This document shows positions 24,373 through 37,800 of a DNA stretch of 64,000 nt, one piece after another (position 1 is the stretch's first letter; each line of letters starts with the position of its first letter). The notes beneath the pieces are model-generated. The model was not told where the DNA came from and did no database searches. It saw only the letters and a list, made by a program, of their open reading frames with translations. The position numbers were made by a program, and so were the translations under genes. This DNA comes from Arcuatula senhousia (lineage: Eukaryota; Mollusca; Bivalvia; Mytilida; Mytilidae), in assembly GCA_963971305.1 (NCBI GenBank), contig OZ020317.1:22152001-22216000 (forward strand), read 5' to 3'.

Positions 24373-27300
24373 TTATTTCAGATAATCTAGTTCAAAAATA
24401 GGCGGCAAATCGAGGAATCTATATCTTGCCTCTATGTTTTTAGAGTATTTGTCTATAGAAATATTCAATGAAACACTTTCACCACAATTTTCATCCCACA
24501 CTTCTGGTTCTGAATCAAGTCCTCGTTTACTAAGGCGTGTTTCACGCGCAGGTGTCTGCTTGCTTATGACGTCATTAATTTCATCAACTAAAAGCTTACA
24601 GCAAGGCCGTAGCGCAAGGCCGAACGAAGTGAGGTAAATCGCCGAGCGAAGCGAGGCGAAAATTTTTTTTGGGGAGGTTTGGGTGTCTGAAACGGGAAAA
24701 GCTTATGTCAGCATAACTATGGGAGAAGTCAATGTATTTATAATAAGAAACAAAAGAAAAAAAAATAACAGAAATGCGTTTTTTAATAGCTAGCCTAGTA
24801 AGTAACAAAACAAGTTTCACTGTATATCATAGATAATCTCTGTTGGTCAACCAAAACTTCCCGACTCTGTATCAGAATGGTCATCTACAAAGAAATTGAA
24901 CAAATAAACCTGATGCTAGCATGATGATAATGATGATAAATGCCTTTTTCATCCCCTGTCCAGCAGCAAGTTATAAGCTTATAAAAGACGAGAACATATT
25001 ATAAGCATCAATTAGGATATATCTATTTTTAATACATAATTATAATCCGCTGGAAGACATGTCAACCTAACTGGACACATTTATTCTACCAATTTTCAAG
25101 TCATTGGTTTTAACAGCCTGGATTCGAACCCACGACGTTACCGCTCAAGAAGCAATGGAACACATTAGCATACAACCAGACAATGCTGATCATAATCAGA
25201 AAAAGAAACACGAAAAAATATTTTCAAACAATATTAAAAATATATTTCACACTTTTATAACTGATAAATAAATATAATGAATTGCCTTAAAATAATACAT
25301 TAAAGATTTGAATCCCCCATAAAAAGGCGCTTCATGATTTTGTTTAAAACTAATTATAAATAATTATTATATTTTTGGACAATGAGTTATTTTATCGATT
25401 AGCATTTGTTGTTCAGTGAATTGATAGTGTATACAATAGCATTATCCATCCAAAAAATATAACAAGCAGAAAGCCTGCATACTTACTTATAGGGGGTGTT
25501 TATACTGGTTGAAGACGGGTTCTTTAAAGAGAAAAAAAGATGAGAAAATTAACTCATGAGTTTTGTAAAGACATCACGCTATTTTGATTTGTATTCGGAA
25601 CACTTATTGTTTTACCGTCAGCGCTATGGTAAAAGCTGCACGCTGCAACATAGTGGACACACTGTATGTAGTGTGCCGGTAGATAATTTGAAACTCGAAA
25701 CTCGCATAATGATATTAGTATGATAATGTATTTACATATTTGAAAAAAATGACACTTTTAAAGTTAGGTCGTAGTTTCAAAAGTGAGGCATTTGCCTCAT
25801 TTGCCTCCATTACGCTACGGCCCTGTGTAACAGTCTTGAATGGTTAGGCCAACGAGCTTCCCTTCCAAACCCTGTTTTAACACGGACAGATAAATCGTTC
25901 GTAATGAAACACACTTGGTTAGAAGAATGAATACACCCTGTTTTTCTAAATTGAAGTTGTTGATAAGGTCTACGTGGATTAAACTTTGTCCAAATTGAAC
26001 GATGGACAGACAAACTCGGTTGGTTATTTGGGAAGTTTTGTACAGTTCGTTGCATAGTACATCTAAGTCTTGTCTCGTATCAACATATTTAGCCCGTATT
26101 TCCAGATGAGTTAACAACGGACACTGCTGTAACAATAACTGAACTCCAAGGTCTGAAACATTTGTGTCTGCCAAATCAATACGTTTGAGGTCGGCACATG
26201 CTTTTCCTAATTTACGAAGGCACACATTATTTATTAAAACACACTTATTCATATTCAGTTTACGTAATCGAGAATGCCCACGATGGGAACCCTGGCTATT
26301 AATAGATTCCATGTCGAAATCAAAACAATTAAGGGAAGTGCAGTTCTTTAGGGATAATATATCAAGAAGCGGGGAGTTTTCTATGATAAACTTAACTGCC
26401 CAATTTGTTATTTTTAAACACTCATCAAGAAACATACGTGTAATGTTTTTACACATCAAAACTAAAGTCTGTACTCCAGCGTCAGTAATACATGTTCCAC
26501 TCAATTCAACATGCTCGAGTTTTGGACAACTCAGGGCTAATGCGAAAACGCCTTTATCATCAATTAGGTTACAATTTTGAAAATCGACAAGCTTTAGGTT
26601 TGGACAGCCATTTGCGATAGCCTTTAAGCCCATGTTTGTTATTATTCCCTCATCTGGGGGAAGATTGATGTCTTTACCTACATTGAAACTTTCAAGCCTT
26701 GGACAGTTGTTTGCTATGACAACAATCCCCTGGTCTGATATATAGTCAGTGCTGCTAATGTTTAGATGAACTAAATTTGGTGTGCGCCTCGTTATCATTT
26801 CGATCGCAAAATTACGGAGAGACGTTGAACCAAGGTGTAAAGTCGTCAAACGTTCAAACGATGGTAAAGTATCAATATCATCTACTTCCAAAAAGTCTAA
26901 ATCATCGAAATTATACAGGTCTAAATTTTCCAGGGAAGGACATCTCTTCAAAAGATCTACTAAACTATCGTCTCTTAGAATCGAAAACCCATCAAATTCT
27001 GTTAAATTTGGAAAATGATCAAGAGTTTGAATAAGTCTATGATTCAAGTGCAAAACTTTCTGTTCAAAAGCTTCAGTTGGGACATCGTATTTTTCCTCGT
27101 AAAGAGAAATATACAGATTGTACCTAAGAGACGGAAGATTTCGAAGATGTTGCGTCTTTTCTTTACCACATTCCATAAAGTGGTTCCATGAAGTCATTTC
27201 AAGTCTCCTGAGAGTTGAAAAATGTGAGATAATTTCATCTAATCTTTCTAAATTTATTTCTGCTTCCGATTCATGATAAAACGTACAAGAATTATATAAC

Positions 27301-27650
27301 TCGACTGACAAAACTTCCAACTTTGGAAATTCGACACTTTCTAGAAAATCAGTAAAAGACTCTCTAGTCTCAGAGTAATCTAGTGGAATGTAGTACTCGC
27401 ATGTGAATTCCACAATGTGCTCTGCCATCTTTGCAACAAATTCATACATTTCTTTGTTTTTACTCTCATCTAGTGAGAAACAGTAACTTTGATATAAAGT
27501 TTTTAAATTTACGCTTTTCCAAAATTTTGGTGACAGTGCTATTGCTTCCCATGATTTACAGACATTCTTTATAACTCGGTACAAAAAGCTTTGTGACTGG
27601 TAGGAAAATATTTCCATCACTATTTCTACTGGCAATTTGTTAAAAGACAT
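24373..27650 (-). pseudogene. F-box/LRR gene split by a 1,224-bp element
   Basis: Paralogue of the gene at 14496-16573, in opposite orientation. The coding exon starts at the ATG at 27650 behind a ttttttacag acceptor, so the 5'UTR intron is conserved in both copies. The F-box (MSFNKLPVEIVMEIFSYQS) is at residues 1-45, followed by LRRs to about residue 605 (CPKLEHVELSGTCITDAGV; CPLLTHLEIRAKYVD). The frame is open for 611 codons and stops inside the inserted element just past TIQDC. Coding resumes beyond it at 24601 (KLLVDEINDV..., ending NIEARYRFLDLPPIF...) to a stop at 24373-24375. Removing 1,232 nt (element plus 8) restores frame. A truncated 611-residue protein may still be made; it would keep the F-box and nearly all LRRs. 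Confidence 0.85.
24602..25825. mobile_element. 1,224-bp TIR element, copy 1 (in F-box gene)
   Basis: Ends CAAGGCCGTAGCG and CGCTACGGCCCTG (13-bp TIR, one mismatch). Identical in length, and by my full reading in sequence, to 31300-32523. The CAGGG/CAAGG termini suggest hAT, non-autonomous; no transposase. Flanks (gcttACAG left, tgtaACAG right) give only a partial target-site duplication. A minus-strand GGTTCGAATCC, identical to a tRNA B-box, lies at 25120-25130. Confidence 0.85.
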
Positions 27651-28840
27651 CCTGACCTTTCAAGCCCGATTTCGAATAGATATCCTGTAAAAAATAAAAA
27701 AAATATGTAACATGTCAGAGGTACATGTATGTCATGTATGTATTTATAATATTTTGTATTTTGTTTGACATAAAAGCTAAAGAGTTATATAATCAAAAAA
27801 AAAAAGAAAAAAAGAAACGCATATTTTTTTTTATTTTTCTTCCATAACATCGGAAATATTTTTCATTTATTAAATGATTATAATAACCAAACAAATGGTA
27901 TCATTTAAAAAATCAAACAAAAGCACGTGTACATGGTGTAAGGAAATTGAGTTTGCTCATTTTTTTGTCATAACAGCAACACATTCAGCATGTTCAGCAT
28001 CAAAAAATTGCATATTCTCTGTATCGAGGGTAACATCGGTTATCATCACCCGATAGTCGATATCGGTTCGAGATTCGGGCTCATTACAATGCTAAACCAT
28101 CCCTTATAGGTATTTCGAAAAGTGCACGCCTAAGCGCATGCGTGTTACATTTTGTACACGGCCTTTCCCGGTTGTCGTAATCAGGAAAAGTAGCCATTTC
28201 ATGGCAGCAAATTGATTTCTCAAAATTAATGGAATTGACACTTAAGACTTTGCTTTATTACCGGAAGTACCACTGATGTTGTTTCAACTTCCGGTTGCAA
28301 TGTTTTCAAAAAAATGTTTTACAGCGCAATTGTGCTCTTAATTATGCAGAGGTTACAGTTTGCGCACTCGCCTGAAATGAAAATTAATATATGGGTTAGT
28401 TATCTGATAGGTGTGACAATACATCACCAAAGTTTCATAAAAATCTGTTTAGCGATAGTAGATATAGCTCATAAAATGCACCTTTTGCGATCGCTGTTAC
28501 CGAAGCACATGGATAGTCAAATTAAATTTTGAAATATAGGAAAGTCACTCTTACTGTATCATTACTTTTTAAATAGTAACATGAAATTTCATTAACAATA
28601 TGAAAAATGAAAAACCAATTTATGCGTTTCTTTTTATGTTCAGTATATATAACCCAGTATATTTTATTTTCATTCGAAGAGTAAATAAATCACCAATTGT
28701 ACGTCCATTAGAAATCTATTTTTCGATGATCACTCTGCTTTCAGTGTTTTCAGCATGACTTAAAAAATGAATTAAACTTATATTTTTTTTACGATAACTG
28801 CATATATTGGTCATATTTGTATATTTTTTGAAATAGAAAG
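27651..28840. other. Upstream region of the F-box paralogue
   Basis: No coding exon recognised. About 28020-28280 is locally CpG-richer and contains agcGCATGCGtg (28133-28145), which resembles an NRF-1 site. It could be the promoter and first exon of the minus-strand F-box gene, but this is weak. Confidence 0.25.
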
Positions 28841-28886
28841 CACAATAAAACAATTAATAACTTAAGTTAATAATTGTTTTATTGTG
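28841..28886. repeat. 46-bp near-perfect palindrome
   Basis: CACAATAAAACAATTA on the left pairs with its complement on the right around a central CTTAAG. One mismatched pair. AT-rich, so cruciform or hairpin formation is plausible. Confidence 0.8.
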
Positions 28887-30483
28887 TTAACTTATACTGT
28901 TTAAAAAGAAATAAACATCCATATGCCTGGTTTGTCGAAAACGCTGATTTAATGTGATTGCAGCGTTCATGTGAACATGCATGAAAACATTATAAAAGTA
29001 AATGCAATTATTTGTGTTGAATGGAAAATTTTTGTCATATTTCTATTGGGTTCAGACAAACGTAATGTCAAATATTTACGTACCTTGTTCAAAATTGTTA
29101 CATTTGATATAAACGGAAGTTGTTATAAAAATAGCATATTCCAACACCGCGGATAAGGTGAAAGCGCTAAAATGGATTTTTTTCGGGGTTGATATACGTT
29201 CATAAGGTCCGGTTTTTATGGAACGCCTTGTAGTTATTTTTTATCAGCGGGAAAACGGGGAAGGGGTATTAAATCCACTTATCGGGGATCACAGGGATAG
29301 CATAGGCTAAGATAGTGATAGAAACCCGAAGATATAATGAGAGGTGGAATTAGCGTACACGACACAGCCTACATTATACACGACAGTTTAAAAAAATCCA
29401 CAACGGTGAACTTGTTTGTAATATTTCATGGATTTTCACCATAGCTGAAGAATATATTCTAATGTCGTTTTATACTAAAGTTAGTTATCATTTATTGCCA
29501 AGCAGCATGCACGAATTCAGCAAGATGTAAATGTATGAATATGAAAAGGAGCATTAAAATGAACATGTGCATAAATGCTGATGAAGTGGAGGAAATGGGC
29601 ACACATTGAAGGCTAATAGGGAATTGCATGGGCTTTTAAAGGAGGAATTGTACGTATTATTAGTTCTTTACTCTTATCGAGCATGTCGAGGTCTAGAGCT
29701 GCAGCAGTGTTCTTTTGACCTGCGAGGAGAGTTACAAGTCATACCCACTGAGGTCCTTACAGTGTGCACCACTGTGGTTGGACTACGTGTAAAATGTGCA
29801 AAACAAACATGTACATGCAAAAGTGGACACAAGACTGCCTTGCAAAAGGAAAGTTGGCATTTTTAAAACAGTAAGTACATGTACATGATGTAAGCAACTA
29901 ATGACTAGGGCATATACAAAATCACAGCATATAAATATAATTGACTAAGCTTATAGGACATTAAAGGCGTCCCATAGTGATTAATAATTAACTTTATAAA
30001 TGTCAACAAAAGTAAAAGAATCAAGCTGAGCTTTTCTGAAAAGCCAGCCGTCGTAATGCATTCATTTACCATTTTTTATTTCAAAATGCGGGTTTTTATT
30101 AAATTAACAATATTGCAAAACTCGAGATCGTTGCTTCTTTGTGTGGTCTTTAGGTGGTCATCCGAGTAGAAAATGAAGGTTGCAGCCAGCATTCGAAACA
30201 TGCGTTGTGCTTGGCACTTGAGGATGCAATAACAGTATGGTTCATGTAGCACTTGTCAATTCTGTAAAATGTCATTCATACAGATAATGTTGGTCACAGC
30301 CAAGGCATGTATCGAGCCAAGCATTTCCGTTATAGGTAAAATAAAATTTTGTATGCAATCCCGATTTCATATCAACAAATACTTTATCGAAAACAGCAGC
30401 ACACATTTTAGTGCGATCATGATTAGGGCGACTTGATCGAAAAATTAAAGAAGCACACGTTTAAGTTCGATCAACCTCATAAG
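28887..30483. other. 1.6 kb without a confirmed gene
   Basis: The frame at 29690-29866 is Cys-rich (CAKQTCTCKSGHK) and somewhat GC-richer than its surroundings but matches no family I know. Otherwise non-coding. Confidence 0.3.
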
Positions 30484-30527
30484 CAATCTATCACCAGAAG
30501 ACCTACGCTCCCTCTGGTGATAGATTG
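30484..30527. repeat. 15-bp-arm hairpin near the LINE 5' end
   Basis: CAATCTATCACCAGA at 30484-30498 and its perfect complement at 30513-30527, loop of 14. Flanked on both sides by cctcataag. Confidence 0.75.
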
Positions 30528-30985
30528 ACCTCATAAGGGCGAAACCATCCAATCAAGTAGCAGAAAACCATTCACTTCGTAGACTGATCGTCTCCTTTCA
30601 TTAATCTCAGCACTACAGAACACCATCATTCATAAAATACAGTCATGCCGGACAAATAAAACGTTACAAATTGAATATTACAGAACATTACAATTGTAAA
30701 ATTATACAAATCGACAGAACAATCAAATGAAATTATGTAGAATTATTCGACAAAGAAAAAAAAGACCTCTTGAATTGACCCTTATTGATAGGTGGCGCCA
30801 CCGATCAATGGCGTCTGAAAATTTTTTCTTCAAACCAAAATAGAAAATTCCTGATGTAAAACGACCTTATAGGCCAAATACAAACCAGACAATCAGCGTA
30901 TTTATAGTGGGAACTACAAATGAACCTTTGAATCAGTTATTTCTTCATTTTCACAATTATATAAGAACACTAGTGACCATTAAAC

Positions 30986-33900
30986 ATGACTGACACAGGG
31001 CCGCCGTTTGACGCAAGTCAATTTTCATGTACCATGGATGAACTCTATAAAAGATACCCCAAAGCATCCTTCCCTACAACACTTAGAGCCCCAAATGCAC
31101 GAGCTAAAATAAAGAACTGTGAATTTGAAAAGCTTAACGAAGATTATGAGCCTGATGCCAACATGGTTGCATTCAGGACATCTGCTGCCAGACTCCCTTT
31201 TTGGGTGCGTTCCCTTTGGTGTTACCTACATGACTATGTTGGGAAACAACCAGGTTATGATGTGGAATGGTCAGACAACCCTGAGAACAGTGTGCACAAC
31301 AAGGCCGTAGCGCAAGGCCGAACGAAGTGAGGTAAATCGCCGAGCGAAGCGAGGCGAAAATTTTTTTTGGGGAGGTTTGGGTGTCTGAAACGGGAAAAGC
31401 TTATGTCAGCATAACTATGGGAGAAGTCAATGTATTTATAATAAGAAACAAAAGAAAAAAAAATAACAGAAATGCGTTTTTTAATAGCTAGCCTAGTAAG
31501 TAACAAAACAAGTTTCACTGTATATCATAGATAATCTCTGTTGGTCAACCAAAACTTCCCGACTCTGTATCAGAATGGTCATCTACAAAGAAATTGAACA
31601 AATAAACCTGATGCTAGCATGATGATAATGATGATAAATGCCTTTTTCATCCCCTGTCCAGCAGCAAGTTATAAGCTTATAAAAGACGAGAACATATTAT
31701 AAGCATCAATTAGGATATATCTATTTTTAATACATAATTATAATCCGCTGGAAGACATGTCAACCTAACTGGACACATTTATTCTACCAATTTTCAAGTC
31801 ATTGGTTTTAACAGCCTGGATTCGAACCCACGACGTTACCGCTCAAGAAGCAATGGAACACATTAGCATACAACCAGACAATGCTGATCATAATCAGAAA
31901 AAGAAACACGAAAAAATATTTTCAAACAATATTAAAAATATATTTCACACTTTTATAACTGATAAATAAATATAATGAATTGCCTTAAAATAATACATTA
32001 AAGATTTGAATCCCCCATAAAAAGGCGCTTCATGATTTTGTTTAAAACTAATTATAAATAATTATTATATTTTTGGACAATGAGTTATTTTATCGATTAG
32101 CATTTGTTGTTCAGTGAATTGATAGTGTATACAATAGCATTATCCATCCAAAAAATATAACAAGCAGAAAGCCTGCATACTTACTTATAGGGGGTGTTTA
32201 TACTGGTTGAAGACGGGTTCTTTAAAGAGAAAAAAAGATGAGAAAATTAACTCATGAGTTTTGTAAAGACATCACGCTATTTTGATTTGTATTCGGAACA
32301 CTTATTGTTTTACCGTCAGCGCTATGGTAAAAGCTGCACGCTGCAACATAGTGGACACACTGTATGTAGTGTGCCGGTAGATAATTTGAAACTCGAAACT
32401 CGCATAATGATATTAGTATGATAATGTATTTACATATTTGAAAAAAATGACACTTTTAAAGTTAGGTCGTAGTTTCAAAAGTGAGGCATTTGCCTCATTT
32501 GCCTCCATTACGCTACGGCCCTGCACAATCTACAAAGTATATTCATAGAGCTATATTCCAAAGCCACTGCCTCAAATAAACTTGTATTCAAAGTTACAGT
32601 CTTTATGAAAACTGGCACAATAATGATTCAAGGAAATAAGTTCCCCAGTTTCGTAACAACACACTTCAAGCACTTACTTACTCTAGTTACACAACTAGTT
32701 GATAAATTTGGTGATGAAACTGCACTAAAAGTACCCATTGAACATGGCTCTCATGTACCAAGCGAATCTCAAGAGCGTCCTGTACTGAATGGTCATACTG
32801 AAACACCATCTAGAATTCCAATTAGAAAAGAAACCCCTACAATGGCGAGAAATGTAACGTCGCTTGACCTGCAAGAGCTTCGAACCGAAATGAAGTCGGA
32901 CCTAAGTCAAATTGAGTTAAAGTTAACCGAAACAGTAGCCAAGCTATGTGAAGCTCAACAGTCTACATTAAACGACCAATTCTCTAAAGTTGATGAAATA
33001 TTTAAACATTTCTCCAAATCTCAGGTTGAGCAAATTCCAGAGAAAACTGACTCTAAGGTCAATAATAGCCTCCATGAAACAATCTCTAAACGAAATGAGG
33101 AAATCTGGAGTTTGAAAAATAAAATTCAGTCTCTTAGTAATGAGCATCAACTGAAGAAAAACCAACATGACACAACTATTCAAAAACTCAAAAATGATTA
33201 CGATGTTAAAATTCAACAACTTACAAGTGACTACGAGCTCAAACTGCAAACAATAGTGAATGAAAAAGACCACAAAATCAGTGATTTAGAACACAAAATT
33301 CGTATCTCAGCTCAAAATGTACAAAAGTCTGTTAGTGATAATGAAGCCCTACACCAAAAGACCATCTCACAACGCCAAAATATCGCGCAGCTTGAAAACC
33401 TGATTGATTCCTTAAAGAGAGATATTGAAATTAAAGACTCTGAACTTATCTCGCTAAAACTCCATTCTTCTCGCCAAACTGACTTTGACGATCAGCCAAC
33501 CTCAAAGAGAGCTGATAAACAAAAGCCCAAAGTTCTTCTTCTAGGAACCTCAAACATCAAGAACATTGATCCTGAGAAGTTATCTTCAAACTTTTCTACA
33601 GATCGTGAAATAGCATATAACTTTGAAGAAACAACGAATTTCATCTCACAAAGCACGAAGGATTATGATGCGATTTGTCTCCACTCCCTCACTAACGAAA
33701 TCAAATCTAAAGCCCCAGTTCAGTGCCTCTCTGAATTCACCAACATTCTTAACCAATGTAAATATAAATGGCCAACTGCAAAACTGGTCATCTCCCTTGG
33801 AACACCACGACAGGATGGAAAGAACTCTAAAATCAATATTCTTAACGCCATGCTACAAGAGAAACTAGAGGACGAGAATAACATATTCTTATGCGACCAC

Positions 33901-34146
33901 AGTAATATGTCACATCGAGGTACTCCACTCAATAAGTTTCTGAGCGAGGATAAAGTGCACTTAACCAATGCTGGAACAGCTATGCTTGCAGCTAATCTGA
34001 AATCCACAATATGCACCAGTCTTGGAATCCGTCTCTTCCAAAAACCAAAAAATAACAAATCTGGCTATAATCATGGTAAAGGACAGCAAGGTCGCCGTCA
34101 ATTCAACAAGCAACAAAATGGGAGAGGCTTCAACAGCAAATTTTAA
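30986..34146 (+). pseudogene. LINE ORF1 protein, split by a TIR element
   Basis: Starts at the ATG at 30986 and is open to 31299, where the 1,224-bp element interrupts it at NSVHN. Coding resumes at 32529 in the same frame after skipping element plus 5-bp duplication, giving 643 codons in all. The visible order is: an N-terminal region (1-170) with FKVTVFMKTGTIMIQG; a Lys/Glu/Gln-rich coiled coil (about 215-415); an SGNH-hydrolase-like domain (about 440-590) with LLLGTSN as the nucleophile block and DKVHLTNAG as the Asp/His block; and a basic Gly/Arg/Gln tail that could bind RNA. Esterase plus coiled-coil ORF1 proteins are known from L2/CR1 LINEs. From 32605 the downstream part is still open for 513 codons. 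Confidence 0.85.
31300..32523. mobile_element. 1,224-bp TIR element, copy 2 (in LINE ORF1)
   Basis: Same element as 24602-25825 in the same plus-strand orientation. Flanked by CACAA on both sides (31295-31299 and 32524-32528), a 5-bp target-site duplication; the identity extends to TGCACAA if the terminal TG is counted as flank. Removing it restores the LINE reading frame, so it inserted after the LINE. Confidence 0.9.
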
Positions 34147-34849
34147 TAATTTATTGTGCAAATTAACCTTGTTACGATTGTCAATTTTGATTATTATTAT
34201 ACTTGTATATATATTTAGTTAATGCTACTTTTGTTATTAACTAGCTATAAGAGCATATTAATGTCTGATTGTTATGGTTGTAAGTGCCATCTATTCTATG
34301 ACTAAGTAACACTTTTTAGAGGTATAAATTTTCACCTACACATATTTTTGTTTGGCCTTCTCTCTGAAACTTTTTTTTTTTTTTTAACTTTCTTATATTT
34401 CAATTGACACAATCAGAACCTTCATTTATCCTATTTTTATTTTTTGTGTGTGACCAGTGTAAGGTAAACACTTCTGTAACCGTCGGTTCTGTCTGGTTTT
34501 TGTTTTGTTTTTGTCACTGAAATAGTTAGTGAAATTTTTACTTTTATTTTTATTTTATTATTATTTTTTCTAATCTATTGGCCATTCAGTGATACTTTCA
34601 ATCCAACTCAAATATATCAAAACAATTATAACTGCTAGACAAGATCTTCTAACTAAAGCCTGGTCCAAATTTTCGATCACAATAAAGATTAACAGTAGTC
34701 GTGTGAAATATACTTAAAGGCTAAAAACTTTGAATTTTGTTTCTCACACATTATATAATTGACTGGGTATTGATCATTTATTTACTAGTATATTATTATC
34801 ATTGTCTAGTAATTAATATATTGTTATTATCTATAGTGTTCTCTGTAAC
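34147..34849 (+). other. LINE inter-ORF region
   Basis: 703 bp without a long frame between the ORF1 stop and the ORF2 ATG; T-rich (a T-run at 34371-34385). Unusually long for a two-ORF LINE. It may hold an internal initiation signal for ORF2, which is inference. Confidence 0.5.
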
Positions 34850-37800
34850 ATGTCTACTAGCAATAATATTAAGCTATGTTTCTGGAATATCGGAGGTCTG
34901 AAATCAAAATCCAAGCAACTTAACAAGTCCACTGACCCCTTGTTTATGAAAGAAATATCAACTTATGATATTGTTTTTTTAGCTGAGACCCATGTAGGTT
35001 ATAGTGACTCATTAAGCTTTTCTGGCTTTAACTATTTTCCAGTCTGTAGGCAAAAGTCCAAAAACGGTAGATTTTTTGGCGGCTTAGGTATCCTATACAA
35101 ACCTCATCTCAAACAGGGTATAAAAATTTTACCAATAAATAACACAAATTTTCAGTGGGTAGTTCTTAAAAAAGATTACTTTAATATGGGTCGAGATATC
35201 TATACCTGCGTTGTTTATAACCCTCCAGCTCAGTCTCCGATTTCCAATGCCATAGAACAAGAACAAGAAGGGAAAACTTTATTAGATATTCTGTCTGAAG
35301 ACATTGTAAATTTCAATAACTTAGGCGATGTTATGATTTGTGGCGATTTTAATGCCAGAACTGCCAGAGAGCATGATTTTATCTTTGGTGATAATGACTA
35401 TTACAATACAAGTTACAAGGACTATGTCTCTGATGTTGATGCTGGTATGAGGAACAATCATGATCATGTCATTGATCAAAGAGGTAAAGACCGGTTAAAT
35501 TTATGTATAGGGAACAAACTTAGAATACTTAATGGGAGATTAATGGGTGACTCTTTTGGCAAGTTCACTTGTTATACACCTAATGGTTGCAGCACAGTAG
35601 ACTATGTTCTTGCCTCTGAATCTTTATTAAGCCAGATTCCATTTTTTAAAGTATCTGACTTCATTCCTACCCTTTCTGATGCTCATTGCAAGCTCACCTG
35701 GAACATTTATGCCAATTTTCGCAAACCCCCTCCTAGAGAATCTAACAAATCTATACCCCCTCAATATAAGTGGGATGAATCCTCTAGCACAAAATTGGAA
35801 TTTGAATTACAAAATCCACAAATTTCTGAGCGATTAAAAAAGTTTGTAAATGAAGAAATTGATCTCTCAAATGAAGACTCAATTAATATTGCTTGTTCTA
35901 ACTTTGAATCAATAATCATAGATACTTGTGATAAATGTTTGAAAAGACCCCTGCCATCAAAAAATAAAAAAGTAACAAAGCATAAACGATTTTTTGACTC
36001 TGAACTTCATGACATGAAATCTCAACTAAAATATAAGGCTAAATTAATGTCACAAAATCCCTATAATATGGAACTTAGAAATAATTACTACAGACTATAT
36101 AGGATTTATAATAAAACAAGAAAGCACAAGGCTAAAAATTTTAGCAATAGTATAATTAAACAACTAGATGAGCTAGAATCAAATAATCCAAAAGCATATT
36201 GGTCTTTAATTAACTCTCTTAAAGAGAAAAATGATGACAAGATTTCTGTAGCACCATCAGATTTCAAAAATCACTTCGAAAGTCTTAATCAAATTCCAGA
36301 CAGATATGAAAAAAGAGTCAATGAAATTAAAACATTACTTATAGATTATGAGAAAGGCTACAATTCATTTACAGACCTTGACTTCTCCATTACAGATACT
36401 GAAATACTGTCGGGTATCAATAAACTTAAAAATAACAAATCTGGTGGTCTTCAATGGATTACAAATGATATCCTAAAATCTGGGAAAATACATTTACTAC
36501 CAGGCATAAAGAAGCTATTTAACTCAATACTCTTGTCTGGATTTTACCCTAATAACTGGTCTGCGGGTTACCTTAGCCCTATATTTAAATCGGGCGACCG
36601 CAGCAATCCTGAAAACTATAGAGGTATAGCCATAACTGGTTGTTTAGGGAAGCTGTTTAACTCCATTTTCAACAACAGACTTGATAAATATTTGGAACAA
36701 CATAATTTGATTACACCTTTCCAAATAGGTTTTACTAAAAAATCAAGACCCTCTGATCATATGTTTGTATTAAAAACTATAATAGACAAATATACAAAAT
36801 CAAATAAAAAACTATATGCATGCTTTGTTGACTTTAGAAAAGCATTCGATACAGTTATTCATGATGCAATATACATGAAAATATTGCAAAATGGAATAGG
36901 TGGGTTGTTTTATAGTTTATTAAAAAACATGTATTCTAAATCATTACTCTCTATTAGAGTGGGTCATGAATTAACTGACACCTTTACTTCTAGTATCGGA
37001 GTACGTCAGGGCGATGTCTTGAGCCCTAATCTTTTTAAGATATTTATAAATGATCTCCCAAAATACCTTGAATCTTGTTCAGATAATATATATCTTAATA
37101 CCCATAGAGTTAACTGCCTTCTTTATGCTGATGATGTAGTTCTTGTATCAAAATCAGCCTTTGGTCTTCAAGAAAGCTTGAATTTGTTAGAGACATATTG
37201 TAATGATTGGTGTATTGATGTCAATACTTCAAAAACTAAAGTGCTTATTTTCAATAAACCAGGCAGACTCATTAATGATAAATTCACTTTCAGAGGTATT
37301 CCAATAGAAAATGTTCGTAAATACAAATATCTAGGAATCTTATTCACCATATCTGGCTCCTTTACTGAGGCAAAGCATGATCTATTCAATAAAGCAACCA
37401 AGGCACTATATAAACTTAAAGCAGATTTGTTGTCCCTCAGACCAAGCATCAAGTCATCATTACATATATTTAACCACACTGTAAAACCTATATTGAATTA
37501 TAGCTCTGAAATCTGGGGGTGCTATTTACCAAAATCTTTTAATAGTACCTCATTATGTGATTTTACGAAACTTCCAGCTGTCTTCCCTTGTGAAAAAATG
37601 GAAATACATCTTCTAAAATATTTACTTGGTGTCAGTAAAAAAGCTTCAAATTTTGCTGTTTTGTCAGAATTTGGTAAATATCCAATAATTTTTGATTGTT
37701 TTAAGTCTGTTCTGAATTACTGGCACAGGTTAGATAATTCACCTACTGAACTATTAAAAAATGCATTCACTGAAATGAAGTCAATGCACAACAATGGGAT

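Noticed and set aside
29606..29866. 86-codon Cys-containing frame
   Set aside because: No family resemblance, no clear splice sites and no paralogue; not enough to call a gene.
31255..31518. 87-codon minus-strand frame, repeated at 24596-24820
   Set aside because: Lies across the border of the 1,224-bp element; the shared part exists only because the element is duplicated.
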